A DNA stretch of 64,000 nt from Kineococcus terrestris (GTDB lineage: Bacteria; Actinomycetota; Actinomycetes; Actinomycetales; Kineococcaceae). Where the stretch lies: the NCBI RefSeq assembly GCF_041020765.1, contig NZ_JBEUEJ010000010.1, one strand, 5' to 3'. The position numbers were made by a program, and so were the translations under genes. The notes beneath the pieces were generated by a model, which worked only from the letters and a program-made list of their open reading frames with translations, was not told the DNA's origin and searched no databases. Shown piece after piece: positions 8,596 to 17,729 of this stretch (the first letter of the stretch is position 1; every line of letters starts with the position of its first letter).

Positions 8596-9593
8596 GGGCC
8601 CACCTCCTGCGGTGTCTGCTGCGTCTGCTGCTGCGTCTGCTGCTGCGTCGGGGCGGTCGCCGTGGCGCCGCCGTGGTCGGCGACGAGCGTACGGGCCCTC
8701 TCGAGGTCCTCCGGCGTGCGCAGCGCGAGCGTCTCCACGCCCTTCAGCTGCCGCTTGGCCAGGTTGACCAGGGTGCCGGCGGGCGCCAGCTCCACGAGCG
8801 CGGTGACGCCCAGGCGCGCGAACGCCTCCGTGCACAGGTCCCAGCGCACGGGCCGGCTGACCTGCGCCACCAGCCGGCGCAGCAGCTCGCGGCCGTCGGT
8901 GACCAGCGCGCCGTCGGCGTTGGCGGCCACCGGCACGGCCGCCGTGCCCGGCTCCAGCCCCGCTGCCAGCGCCTCCAGCGTCCCCACGGCCGGGGCCATG
9001 TGCTCGGTGTGGAAGGCACCGGCCACCTGCAGCGGCACCACGCGCGCCTTCGCGGGCGGCTCGGCGCGCAGCGCCTCCAGGGCCTCCAGCGTCCCCGCCG
9101 CCACGACCTGCCCGCCGCCGTTGGCGTTGGCCGCGCTCAGCCCGTGCCGGGCCAGCGCGGCGGCGACCTCCTCGGGGTCGCCGCCCAGGACGGCCGACAT
9201 GCCGGTGGGGCGCTGCGCGGCCGCCGCGGCCATCGCCCGCCCGCGCTCGCGCACCAGGACGAAGGCCTGCTCGGGGCTCAGGACCCCGGCCGCCGCCGCG
9301 GCCGTCAGCTCGCCGACGGAGTGGCCCGCGACCGCCCCCGCCGCCGCGGCCAGCTCGGCGGGGGAGGCGAACAGCTCGCGCAGGGCCAGCAGGCCGCCGG
9401 CGACGATGAGGGGCTGGGCGACCGCCGTGTCGCGCAGGGTGTCGGCGTCGGAGACCGTCCCGTGCGCCACGAGGTCGCTGCCGACGACGGCGGAGGCCCA
9501 GCGCAGCCGGTCGGCGGCGCCGGGCAGCTCCAGCCACGGCGCGAGGAACCCGGGGGCCTGCGACCCCTGGCCGGGGAAGACGATGACGAGCAC
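8592..9593 (-). CDS. fabD: malonyl-CoA:ACP transacylase
   Basis: A 333-aa acyltransferase that loads malonyl groups onto ACP. It has the GQGSQ oxyanion motif at residues 8-12, the nucleophile Ser92 in GHSVGE, and a downstream His in GAFHTEHMAP. It is the first gene of the fab operon, 78 bp downstream of fasR. The C-terminus carries an odd extra tail of about 20 residues built of Thr-Gln-Gln-Gln repeats, which is not part of the usual fold. Confidence 0.96.
   Translation of the reverse strand: MLVIVFPGQGSQAPGFLAPWLELPGAADRLRWASAVVGSDLVAHGTVSDADTLRDTAVAQPLIVAGGLLALRELFASPAELAAAAGAVAGHSVGELTAAAAAGVLSPEQAFVLVRERGRAMAAAAAQRPTGMSAVLGGDPEEVAAALARHGLSAANANGGGQVVAAGTLEALEALRAEPPAKARVVPLQVAGAFHTEHMAPAVGTLEALAAGLEPGTAAVPVAANADGALVTDGRELLRRLVAQVSRPVRWDLCTEAFARLGVTALVELAPAGTLVNLAKRQLKGVETLALRTPEDLERARTLVADHGGATATAPTQQQTQQQTQQTPQEVGP
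8614..8649 (-). repeat. 12-bp repeat encoding the Gln/Thr tail of FabD
   Basis: Tandem ACG CAG CAG CAG units read on the minus strand give Thr-Gln-Gln-Gln repeats at the FabD C-terminus. This fits slippage expansion in a dispensable tail. Confidence 0.85.
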
Positions 9594-9661
9594 CGGAGAA
9601 GCCTCCCCCGGACGGCGGGCCGGGGGCGGTCACGACGCTCACCGACTTCACCGCCCCGCTT

Positions 9662-9676
9662 TGTGGGAAACCTACA
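9662..9676 (-). promoter_or_regulatory. candidate operator/promoter element of the fab operon
   Basis: On the minus strand, TGTAGGTTTCCCACA is an imperfect palindrome (TGTRGG-N3-CCYACA). It is the only A/T-rich patch in the fasR-fabD gap, it overlaps the fasR TAG stop codon, and it lies about 70 bp before fabD. FasR is the obvious candidate ligand, but that is inference. Confidence 0.5.
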
Positions 9677-11234
9677 GACCGGGGCCGTCGGCGGCCGGTC
9701 TGCCCCCACGCCGGGTGAGCGAACGTGCGCCCCGCGTCACCGCCGGGCGGGCCGGTGCGGCCACCGCCGCAGCCCGCGGCTCCTCCCGCGCCGGTGGCAC
9801 CGCGGCCGGTGGCGGGGCCGGCGCGGCGGCCGCGGGCGGCTCCGCGAGCCGGCCCAGCGCCACCGCCGTCTGCAGCACCCAGCGCTCGCGCGGGACGGTC
9901 GGCGTCCACCCGCACACCTCCCCGACGCGCCGCAGCCGGTAGCGCACCGTGTTGGCGTGCACGAACAGCTCGCGCGCGCACGCCTCCAGCGATCCGCCGG
10001 AGGCCAGGTAGGCCGTCAGCGTCTCCAGCAGCGCGCCGCCCGCCGCCGCCAGCGGCCGGTAGGCCCGGTCCACCAGCGCGCGGCGCGCCGTCGCGTCCCC
10101 CGACAGCGCGCGCTCGGGCAGCAGGTCGTCGGCCAGCACCGGCCGCGGCGCCTCCGGCCAGGCGCGCGCCGCCACGGCGCCCGCCAGCGCCGCGCGCGCC
10201 GAGCGGGCCGCCACCGGCAGCGAGGCCACCGTCGGGCCGACCACCACCGGGCCCGCGCCGAACTCCGACTCCGCCAGCCGCGCCGCCGTCGCCAGCGCGT
10301 CCGGCACCCCGGACAGGACGACCACCAGCCGCTCGCCCTGCACGCCGACCAGCGCCTCACCGCCCGCGGCGCGCGCCACCCGCCGCACCCGCGGCACGAC
10401 CCCGGCGGCCGCCACGTCGCCCGAGGCGCCGATCACGACGGCCGTGGCGGCGTCCAGCGTCCAGCCCAGCGCGGCCGCGCGGGAGGCGATGACCTCCTCG
10501 CCGTCCCCGCGCAGCACGGCGTCCACCACGAGCGCCTCCAGCCGCGCGTCCCACGCCCCGCGCGACTCGGCGGCCCGCGCGTAGACGGCCGCGGCGGCGA
10601 AGGCGACCTCGCGCGAGTAGCGCAGCAGCGCCTGGCGCACCGCGACCAGCTCCGCGGCGTCGACCGGGGCCCCCGCCGCGGACCCCGCGGACCCCGCGGC
10701 GCCCGCCGCACCGGCCGGGAGCGCCGGGTCGGCGCTGGCGCGCAGCACGTCGTCCACGCCCTCCTCGACGACGGTGATGGCCGTGCGCACCAGCTCCACC
10801 GTCTGCTGCAGCGTCACGGTGCGGGTCAGCTCCCGCGGCGCGGTGCCGAACACGGCGGTGCCCGCCAGCAGGTCCGGGTCGGGGTCGCTGAGCCAGCGGA
10901 TGAAGTCGGTGAACCCGGCCTGGGCCACCAGCCCCACCCAGGAGCGCTCGTCGGCCGGCAGGGCGCCGTACCAGGGCAGGCGCTCCTCCATCGCCGCCGC
11001 GATCGAGGAGGCGAAGTGCCCGGCCGCGGCCTCCAGGCGCCGCACGGTCGCCGGCGACGGCTCGGACCGGGCGGCGCTCCGGGCCGGCTCCGCGGCGGGC
11101 CCGCCGTCGGGCCCGGCACCGGGCTCGTCGGTGGCCTCGGCGGCGGGCCCGTCGGCGGCCTCGTCGGTGGTCCTGCCGACGGCCCCCGCGGTGGCCTCCC
11201 CGGTGGGCTCGGCGTCGGGCTCGTCGGCGGGCAC
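9672..11234 (-). CDS. fasR: PucR/CdaR-type transcriptional activator of fatty-acid synthesis (FasR-like)
   Basis: A 520-aa regulator that ends in a PucR-type helix-turn-helix (ACARELFVHANTVRYRLRRV). A GGDEF-like/CdaR central region precedes it, and the N-terminal ~55 residues are Ala/Pro/Glu-rich and disordered. Its position directly upstream of fabDHPF is the same as FasR (SCO2386) of Streptomyces coelicolor, which activates that operon. The same role is inferred here. The GTG start at 11234 is tentative because the low-complexity N-terminus allows later starts. Confidence 0.88.
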   Translation of the reverse strand: MPADEPDAEPTGEATAGAVGRTTDEAADGPAAEATDEPGAGPDGGPAAEPARSAARSEPSPATVRRLEAAAGHFASSIAAAMEERLPWYGALPADERSWVGLVAQAGFTDFIRWLSDPDPDLLAGTAVFGTAPRELTRTVTLQQTVELVRTAITVVEEGVDDVLRASADPALPAGAAGAAGSAGSAAGAPVDAAELVAVRQALLRYSREVAFAAAAVYARAAESRGAWDARLEALVVDAVLRGDGEEVIASRAAALGWTLDAATAVVIGASGDVAAAGVVPRVRRVARAAGGEALVGVQGERLVVVLSGVPDALATAARLAESEFGAGPVVVGPTVASLPVAARSARAALAGAVAARAWPEAPRPVLADDLLPERALSGDATARRALVDRAYRPLAAAGGALLETLTAYLASGGSLEACARELFVHANTVRYRLRRVGEVCGWTPTVPRERWVLQTAVALGRLAEPPAAAAPAPPPAAVPPAREEPRAAAVAAPARPAVTRGARSLTRRGGRPAADGPGL

Positions 11235-11352
11235 GTCCCGACACTACGCAGCGACCGGGTGGGCGGGCGCCCCCGCCGCGTCCCGGGCCGCGCCCCGGCC
11301 CGCGCCCGCGCCCCGCCCCCCGTCGCGGGGACGGGCCGCCGCGGACCCCCTG

Positions 11353-11359
11353 GGCTAGG
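11353..11359 (+). promoter_or_regulatory. candidate -10 region for the helical-repeat gene
   Basis: A TAGGGT hexamer lies in the 217-bp gap between divergent fasR and the gene at 11452, about 90 nt before that start. It matches the -10 hexamers seen before many other genes in this window. Confidence 0.35.
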
Positions 11360-11451
11360 GTGCCGGTGCGGCGTCCCCACGCGGGCAGGTCCTCGCGAGG
11401 ACCGCGCGGAGCCGACGGGGCACCGTGCCGAGAGGGGACGAGAGGACAGGC

Positions 11452-12105
11452 ATGGGACTGCTCGACCGCTGGCGCCGGCGCGGGTCCGCGCCCGACCGAC
11501 CGCCCCGGCGCTCCCGCCGCCGCCCCGCCCCCGCCGCGGCGCCCGTGCGCGAGTCCGTGCTGCGCGAGCGCCTGCACGAGGACCCCAACGACCGCGAGGC
11601 CTTCGACACCCTGGTCGAGACGGTCCGCACCCGCGCCTCCGAGGCCCACGAGGGCGACGCCAGCCCCGAGGACGCCCGCACGGCCGCCGACAACGCCGTC
11701 TGGGCGCTGGCCGAGGAGCTCGCCCAGAGCCCGCGCGCCTGGCGCCCGCTGCTCGTGCTCGGGCGGCTGTCCCTGGCCGACGACCGCGAGGCGGCCCTGC
11801 GGCGCCTGGGCATCGCCGCCGAGCGCGACACCTCCGGCACCGCGCTGGCGCAGGCGCTGCAGGTGCTGCGCGAGGCCGGGATGAACGACGAGGCGCTCAG
11901 CCTCGGCGTCGGGCACTGGCGCCCGCGCGAGCACGACCTGGAGGCCGGCCGGCACCTGGTGGCCGCCGCCATCGACGCCGGCCGCCTCGCCGAGGCCCGC
12001 CGGCACCTGAAGGCGCTGGGCGACCACCCCGACCAGGGGCGCGTCGCGCAGCTGAGCGGCGAGCTGGAGGAGGCCATCGGCCGCGCCGACCGCGACCGCC
12101 GCTGA
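11452..12105 (+). CDS. TPR-like helical-repeat protein of unknown function
   Basis: A 217-aa protein. The basic Arg/Pro-rich N-terminus (residues 1-40) is followed by helical pairs that resemble degenerate tetratricopeptide repeats (RAWRPLLVLGRLSLADDREAALRRL, DLEAGRHLVAAAIDAGRLAEARRHL). No signal peptide or membrane segment is seen, so it is probably a cytoplasmic scaffold. The ATG at 11452 is preferred over the GTG 9 codons earlier because GAGAGGA lies just upstream. Confidence 0.78.
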   Translation: MGLLDRWRRRGSAPDRPPRRSRRRPAPAAAPVRESVLRERLHEDPNDREAFDTLVETVRTRASEAHEGDASPEDARTAADNAVWALAEELAQSPRAWRPLLVLGRLSLADDREAALRRLGIAAERDTSGTALAQALQVLREAGMNDEALSLGVGHWRPREHDLEAGRHLVAAAIDAGRLAEARRHLKALGDHPDQGRVAQLSGELEEAIGRADRDRR

Positions 12106-12141
12106 CGGCGGTCCTCCGGCGGTGCCCGGGCCCGGCCGGCC

Positions 12142-13674
12142 TCAGCCCGGTGAGCCGGTGCGCGCGGCCGTGACCGGCGCGCCGTCCCCGCCGCGGCCCA
12201 CCGCGGCGTGCTTGGCCCGGTACATGGCCTCGTCGGCCCGGTGCACCACGGCCTCGGCGCTCTCGCCGTGCCCGCTCCGGGCGGCACCGCTGCTGGCCGA
12301 CAGCGCGAGCGTCGCGCCCGCCACCCGCACCGTCCCGGTCAGGGCACCGGCGACCCGCCGGTGCAGCGCCTCCACCTCGCCCGGCGCGGGGTCGAGCAGC
12401 AGCAGCGTGAACTCGTCCCCGCCGAGACGGGCGCACAGGTCGCCCGCCCGGACCGCGGTGCGCAGCCGGCCGGCAACCGCTCGCAGCAGCCCGTCGCCCA
12501 CGGCGTGCCCGTGCGTGTCGTTGACCTCCTTGAACCGGTCGAGGTCGACGTAGACGACGCCGACCGGGACGCCGTCGCGCTCGCACTCCTCCAGGGCCGT
12601 CGTGAAGGCGGCCCGGTTGGCCAGACCCGTCAGGGCGTCGGTGCGCGCCAGCTGCGCCAGGTCCCGGTGCCTGCGGGCGGACTGCGCCGCCAGCGCGGCC
12701 AGGTGCAGGACCGCGCGCACGCCCGGGACCGCCTCGGCCGCCCCGCGCCCGGCGACGCCGACGAGCAGCCAGCCGCGCTCCGTCCCCGGCACCCGGTACG
12801 CGTGCCACACGGCTCCCTCGCCGACCGCCGCCGCCAGCACCGGACCCGGCCGCACCGGCAGGGGAGCCGATCCGGGACCGACGGGACCGGTCGTCGCGGG
12901 CAGGTCGACGTGGCGCAGCACGGGCGGCAGGGGGGTGCGCAGGTCACCGGCGCTCTGCTCCAGCCGGGCCCCGCCCGGCTCGGCGGTGACGAGGACGGTC
13001 CACAGGCCGGGGGTCAGCCGGCAGAGCTCGGCCCCGGCGGCCAGGGCGGCGCGGTGCACCTCTCCCACCGTGCCGGCCGCCAGGAGGCGCAGGCCCAGGT
13101 CGTTGACGACGGCGTCGCGCTGCTGGGAGCGCTCGCGGGCGAACAGACCGACGGCCAGGTGCCGGGCACCCGCGGCGGTCAGGAGCAGCACGGGCAGCGA
13201 GCCGAGCACGGCGGCCGCGTCGACGCCGCTGTCGTGGCGGGGGAGGAGCGACCACAGCGGCAGCGCGCCGGCCAGCGCGGCCGGCAGCAGCAGCGCGTGA
13301 CGGGCGACCTGACGGCCGGTCCCGTAGACCGACCGCGCCCACAGCGCCGGGAAGGCGGCGCCCAGGACCATGGCGGGCACCGCGGCGGAGGCCGTGGCGA
13401 GCGCGAACAGGCCCGTCTCCACCAGGTCCTGGGCCAGGCCGGTGCGTCGCCGGCGGTAGCGGCGCACCCACCCGGTGACCAGGCCGCTCAGCGCCACCAG
13501 CGCGGTCGTCGCGGCCACCGGGCAGCGCCGGTCCAGCAGGGCCGGGACGAGCAGCAGCGTGGACGCCACCGCGAGCAGGCAGAACAGCCAGCGCGTCTGC
13601 TCCACCAGCCCGGCGGGACGGCGCCAGCAGCGCGAGAGCGCGCTCACCGACGAGCGCACGGCGGGGACGGGCAC
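12142..13674 (-). CDS. membrane diguanylate cyclase (GGDEF)
   Basis: A 510-aa protein that makes the second messenger c-di-GMP from two GTP. An N-terminal membrane part of about five or six hydrophobic helices (residues ~25-175) is followed by a GAF-like region and a C-terminal GGDEF domain (DALTGLANRAAF, VYVDLDRFKEVND, LGGDEF intact). The product-binding I-site RxxD is present as RAGD exactly five residues before GGDEF, so feedback inhibition is likely. No EAL domain. The GTG at 13674 is preferred (GAGGTGG upstream); earlier codons are non-conserved. Confidence 0.9.
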   Translation of the reverse strand: MPVPAVRSSVSALSRCWRRPAGLVEQTRWLFCLLAVASTLLLVPALLDRRCPVAATTALVALSGLVTGWVRRYRRRRTGLAQDLVETGLFALATASAAVPAMVLGAAFPALWARSVYGTGRQVARHALLLPAALAGALPLWSLLPRHDSGVDAAAVLGSLPVLLLTAAGARHLAVGLFARERSQQRDAVVNDLGLRLLAAGTVGEVHRAALAAGAELCRLTPGLWTVLVTAEPGGARLEQSAGDLRTPLPPVLRHVDLPATTGPVGPGSAPLPVRPGPVLAAAVGEGAVWHAYRVPGTERGWLLVGVAGRGAAEAVPGVRAVLHLAALAAQSARRHRDLAQLARTDALTGLANRAAFTTALEECERDGVPVGVVYVDLDRFKEVNDTHGHAVGDGLLRAVAGRLRTAVRAGDLCARLGGDEFTLLLLDPAPGEVEALHRRVAGALTGTVRVAGATLALSASSGAARSGHGESAEAVVHRADEAMYRAKHAAVGRGGDGAPVTAARTGSPG

Positions 13675-13829
13675 GGGACCACCTCGACCGACCGCCCGGC
13701 ACCGGGCCCGTGCGCTCGAGCGGTCCGGCGGTCCTCGGGGGGTCCGGCCCTCGCCGGACGACGTCCCCGCTGCAGGTGTCGTCGTCGCGGCGGCCCGCCT
13801 GCATCGGCCGGACGGGGGACCCCGCACGG

Positions 13830-13866
13830 GCGAGGCCCCGCACCCGGGACGGGTGCGGGGCCTCGC
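13830..13866 (-). terminator. aceE terminator
   Basis: A perfect 16-bp stem (13830-13845 with 13851-13866) with a 5-nt loop lies 20 bp past the aceE stop on the minus strand, in the gap before the diguanylate cyclase gene. Confidence 0.85.
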
Positions 13867-13885
13867 GCGGCGGTGGGGGAGGAGC

Positions 13886-16642
13886 TCAGGCCTCCCCGCC
13901 GGCGTTGCCGCTGCGGCCGGCGCGCACGTCGTGCAGGCGGTACTTCTCGATCGCCTGGCCCGGCGCGCGCCAGTCGACCTCGCCCTTCTTCGCCAGCATC
14001 TCCAGCGCCCGCACGGCCACCGACGGGCCGTCGATGTGGAAGTACCGGCGGGCGGCCGCGCGGGTGTCGGACAGGCCGAACCCGTCGGCGCCCAGGGAGG
14101 CGAACTCGCCCGGCACCCACTGGCGCACCTGGTCGGGCACCGCGCGCATCCAGTCGCTGACCGCGACGACGGGGCCGGGGGCGTCCTTGAGCCTCTGCGT
14201 GATGAACGGCACCTTCGACTCGTCGCCGGGGTTGAGGAACGCGTGCTCGTCGCAGGCCAGGCCGTCGCGGCGCAGCTCGTTCCAGCTCGTCACCGACCAC
14301 ACGTCCGCCACGACGCCGAAGTCGTCGCGCAGCAGTTGCTGGGCCTCCAGCGCCCACGCCACCCCGACGCCCGAGGCGAGCAGCTGGGTGCGGGGGCCGT
14401 CGCCGGAGCCCTGCGAGACGCGGTGCAGACCGCGCACGATGCCCTCGACGTCCACGTCCGCCGGCTCGGCCGGCTGCAGGGCCGGCTCGTTGTAGACGGT
14501 CAGGTAGTACATGAGGTTCTCGGGCTTCTCGCCGTACATGCGGCGCAGGCCGTCCTTGACGATGTGCCCGATCTCGTACGCGTACGCCGGGTCGTAGGAG
14601 ACGACCGCCGGGTTCGTCGAGGCCAGCAGCAGCGAGTGCCCGTCGGCGTGCTGCAGGCCCTCGCCCGTCAGGGTGGTGCGCCCCGCCGTCGCGCCGATCA
14701 TGAAGCCGCGGGCCATCTGGTCGCCGGCCGCCCAGATGTTGTCGCCGGTCCGCTGGAACCCGAACATCGAGTAGAAGATGTAGATCGGGATCATCGGCTC
14801 GCCCTGCGTGGCGTAGGACGTGCCGGCGGCCGTGAAGGCGGCCATCGAGCCGCCCTCGTTGATGCCCACGTGCAGGATCTGCCCCTGCTCGGACTCCTTG
14901 TACGACAGCATCAGGTCGCGGTCGACCGACGTGTAGTTCTGCCCGTGCGGGTTGTAGATCTTCAGCGTCGGGAAGAGGGAGTCCATCCCGAAGGTGCGCG
15001 CCTCGTCCGGGATGATCGGCACGATCCGCTTGCCGAACTCCTTGTCCCGCATGAGGTCCTTGAGCAGGCGGACGAACGCCATCGTCGTGGCGACCTCCTG
15101 CTTGCCCGACCCCTTGGCGGCGACCTTGTAGGCCTCGTCGCCGGGCAGGTGCACGGGGGCGTGCTGCACGCGCCGCTGCGGCACCGGGCCGCCGAGGTCG
15201 GCGCGGCGCTTGCGCAGGTACTGCACCGCCTCGTCGGACTCGCCCGGGTGGTAGTACGGCGGGCGGTACGGGTCGCGCTCGAGCTCCTCGTCGGAGATCG
15301 GGATGCGCTGGGAGTCGCGCAGGAGCTTGAGGTCCTCCAGCGTGAGCTTCTTCATCTGGTGCGTGGCGTTGCGGCCGGCGAAGTGCGGGCCCAGGCCGTA
15401 GCCCTTGATCGTCTTGGCGAGGACCACCGTGGGCTGGCCGGTGTGCGCCAGCGCCGCCTTGTACGCCGCGTAGACCTTGCGGTAGTCGTGCCCGCCGCGC
15501 TTGAGGCTCCAGATGTCGTCGTCGCTCATGTCGGCGACGAGCCTGGCCGTGCGCTCGTCGCGGCCGAAGAAGTGGTCGCGGACGAACTTGCCGTTCTCGG
15601 CCTTGTACGTCTGGTAGTCCCCGTCGGGGGTGGCGTTCATGAGGTTCACGAGCGCGCCCTGGGAGTCCGCCGCCAGCAGCGGGTCCCAGTCGCGGCCCCA
15701 CAGGACCTTGATGACGTTCCAGCCCGCGCCGCGGAAGAACGCCTCCAGCTCCTGGATGATCTTGCCGTTGCCGCGGACCGGGCCGTCGAGGCGCTGCAGG
15801 TTGCAGTTGACGACGAAGGTGAGGTTGTCCAGCTCCTCGTAGGCGGCCAGCTGCGCGAACCCGCGCGACTCCGGCTCGTCCATCTCCCCGTCGCCCAGGA
15901 ACGCCCACACGTGCTGCTGCGAGGTGTCGCGCAGGCCGCGGTTGTGCAGGTACTTGTTGAACTGCGCCTGGTAGATCGCGTTCGCCGGGCCCAGGCCCAT
16001 CGAGACGGTCGGGAACTCCCAGAAGTCCGGCATGAGCCGCGGGTGCGGGTACGAGGACAGCCCGTTCGGCGCGGCCGAGACCTCCTGGCGGAAGCCGTCC
16101 AGCTGCTCGGCGGACAGCCGGCCCTCGAGGAAGGCGCGCGCGTACACGCCGGGGGAGGCGTGGCCCTGGATGAAGACCTGGTCGCCGCCGCCGGCGTGGT
16201 CCTTGCCGCGGAAGAAGTGGTTGAAGCCGACCTCGTACAGCGTCGCCGACGAGGCGTACGTGGAGATGTGACCGCCGACACCGATGTCCGGCCGCTGCGC
16301 GCGGTGCACCATGACCGCCGCGTTCCAGCGGATCCAGGCGCGGTAGCGGCGCTCGACCTCCTCGTCACCGGGGAACCACGGCTCCTGCTCGGGGCCGATG
16401 GTGTTGATGTAGTCGGTGGCGGTGAGGCTGGGGACGCCCACCTGCTTCTCGCGGGCGCGCTGCAGCAGCTGGAGCATGAGGTAGCGCGCCCGGTTCTGCC
16501 CGCGCTCGTCGACGACCGCGTCCAGTGACGCGAGCCACTCCGAGGTCTCCTCGGGGTCGATGTCGGGCAGCTGGCTCGGCAGCCCGTTCATGATGGGGCC
16601 GAGCCCGGCGGGGCCGTTCCCCGCGTCGTCGCGTCTGGCCAC
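13886..16642 (-). CDS. aceE: pyruvate dehydrogenase E1 component, homodimeric
   Basis: A 918-aa thiamine-diphosphate enzyme that decarboxylates pyruvate and passes the acetyl group to the E2 lipoyl domain. The TPP motif runs GDGEMDEPES through NLTFVVNCNLQRLDGP, and the pyrimidine-domain segment ILHVGINEGGSMAAF is intact. Length matches the single-chain E1 used by actinobacteria. GTG start at 16642 with GGGAGG upstream. It supplies acetyl-CoA for the neighbouring fab operon. E2 and E3 genes are not in the window. Confidence 0.97.
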   Translation of the reverse strand: MARRDDAGNGPAGLGPIMNGLPSQLPDIDPEETSEWLASLDAVVDERGQNRARYLMLQLLQRAREKQVGVPSLTATDYINTIGPEQEPWFPGDEEVERRYRAWIRWNAAVMVHRAQRPDIGVGGHISTYASSATLYEVGFNHFFRGKDHAGGGDQVFIQGHASPGVYARAFLEGRLSAEQLDGFRQEVSAAPNGLSSYPHPRLMPDFWEFPTVSMGLGPANAIYQAQFNKYLHNRGLRDTSQQHVWAFLGDGEMDEPESRGFAQLAAYEELDNLTFVVNCNLQRLDGPVRGNGKIIQELEAFFRGAGWNVIKVLWGRDWDPLLAADSQGALVNLMNATPDGDYQTYKAENGKFVRDHFFGRDERTARLVADMSDDDIWSLKRGGHDYRKVYAAYKAALAHTGQPTVVLAKTIKGYGLGPHFAGRNATHQMKKLTLEDLKLLRDSQRIPISDEELERDPYRPPYYHPGESDEAVQYLRKRRADLGGPVPQRRVQHAPVHLPGDEAYKVAAKGSGKQEVATTMAFVRLLKDLMRDKEFGKRIVPIIPDEARTFGMDSLFPTLKIYNPHGQNYTSVDRDLMLSYKESEQGQILHVGINEGGSMAAFTAAGTSYATQGEPMIPIYIFYSMFGFQRTGDNIWAAGDQMARGFMIGATAGRTTLTGEGLQHADGHSLLLASTNPAVVSYDPAYAYEIGHIVKDGLRRMYGEKPENLMYYLTVYNEPALQPAEPADVDVEGIVRGLHRVSQGSGDGPRTQLLASGVGVAWALEAQQLLRDDFGVVADVWSVTSWNELRRDGLACDEHAFLNPGDESKVPFITQRLKDAPGPVVAVSDWMRAVPDQVRQWVPGEFASLGADGFGLSDTRAAARRYFHIDGPSVAVRALEMLAKKGEVDWRAPGQAIEKYRLHDVRAGRSGNAGGEA

Positions 16643-16695
16643 GGTGGTGGTCCTCCCGCTGGGTCGAGGAGCCCGCGGTCAGCGGGCACCCCCCC

Positions 16696-16701
16696 AGGCT
16701 A
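16696..16701 (-). promoter_or_regulatory. candidate aceE -10 hexamer
   Basis: TAGCCT read on the minus strand, about 54 nt before the aceE start. It lies in the gap between aceE and fdhD, which are both on the minus strand. Confidence 0.45.
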
Positions 16702-16751
16702 TTCCGAGCCGGCGCGGGCCACCTCCCCCGGCTCCCCCCGCCCCGGGCGCC

Positions 16752-17582
16752 TCAGCGCAGCCGGTGGCCGCCGGCGTAGACGTTGCCGGTGGGCGGGCGC
16801 AGGAAGCCGACCAGCGTCATCCCGGCCCCGCGCGCCAGCGACACCGCCAGCGAGGAGGGCGCCGAGACGGCCGCCAGGACGGGCACGCCGGCCATCGCGG
16901 CCTTCTGCACCAGCTCGAAGGAGGCGCGGCCGCTGACGACGAGGACCCGCCCGCGCAGCGGCAGCAGCCCCTCGCGCAGCGCCCAGCCGACCACCTTGTC
17001 CACGGCGTTGTGCCGGCCGACGTCCTCGCGCAGGCACAGCAGCTCCCCGTCGGCGCTGAACAGGCCCGCCGCGTGCAGGCCGCCGGTGCGCTCGAACGCC
17101 GCCTGCGCCGCGCGCAGCGCCCCGGGCAGGCCCGCCAGCACGTCCAGGTCCACCTCGACGGGGTCGTCGGCCGGGCCCTCGTGCGGCAGGCGCGCCATGA
17201 CGTCGTCGACGCTGAGCGAACCGCACACCCCGCACGCCGACGTCGTGGTGAACGGGCGCGGCACGCGCTCGCCGGCCAGGCGCGAGCCGGGGGCGGCGGC
17301 CACCCGGACGAGGTTGAAGGTGGGCAGCCCGTCCGGCCCCGGCGCGCTGCAGTGCTGCACGCCCACGACGTCGTCCGCGCTGCGCAGCAGCCCCTCGGCG
17401 TGCAGGAAGCCCAGCACGAGGTCGACGTCGTCGCCGGGTGTGCGCATCGTCACGGTCAGCTGCTCGCCGTCCACCTCCACCTGCAGCGGTTCCTCGACCG
17501 CCAGGGTGTCCGCGCGCGCGGTGCGGGTGCCCGCCGCGACGTCCAGCCGCTCGGTGCGCGTGCGCGTCGTGACCCGTCCCAC
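16752..17582 (-). CDS. fdhD: formate dehydrogenase accessory sulfurtransferase FdhD
   Basis: A 276-aa protein that moves sulfur from a cysteine desulfurase to the bis-MGD molybdenum cofactor of formate dehydrogenases. The active CxxC lies in TSACGVCGSL. The family motifs EDVGRHNAVDKV and VVSGRASFELVQKAAMAGVPVLAAVSAPSS (read in part) are intact. No formate dehydrogenase gene is in the window, so its client is elsewhere. It is divergent from DUF3052. Confidence 0.95.
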   Translation of the reverse strand: MGRVTTRTRTERLDVAAGTRTARADTLAVEEPLQVEVDGEQLTVTMRTPGDDVDLVLGFLHAEGLLRSADDVVGVQHCSAPGPDGLPTFNLVRVAAAPGSRLAGERVPRPFTTTSACGVCGSLSVDDVMARLPHEGPADDPVEVDLDVLAGLPGALRAAQAAFERTGGLHAAGLFSADGELLCLREDVGRHNAVDKVVGWALREGLLPLRGRVLVVSGRASFELVQKAAMAGVPVLAAVSAPSSLAVSLARGAGMTLVGFLRPPTGNVYAGGHRLR

Positions 17583-17659
17583 ACCCGCAGGCTGCCACGT
17601 CGCAGCGCGTCACGCCTTGCGCACCTGCCCCTTCCTCCGCTGCACTAGGAGGTCACGAG

Positions 17660-17706
17660 CACCGGCGACGAGCGCCGGTGGGGGCGGTGCCGCGCAGCGC
17701 GGCACC
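17660..17706 (+). promoter_or_regulatory. tandem stem-loops in the DUF3052 leader
   Basis: Two consecutive perfect hairpins: an 8-bp stem with 5-nt loop (17660-17680) and a 9-bp stem with 3-nt loop (17686-17706). They lie between a possible -10 (near 17646) and the ribosome-binding purines GGGAGG before the GTG at 17730. Function unknown; a structured 5' leader is inferred. Confidence 0.45.
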
Positions 17707-17729
17707 ACGAGAGGGAGGCAGGACAGCAC

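Noticed and set aside
8673..12173. Plus-strand open frame of over 1100 codons across fabD, fasR and the helical-repeat gene
   Set aside because: It is antisense to recognised genes, Arg/Gly/His-rich, and without any domain. Long spurious frames are expected at this GC content.
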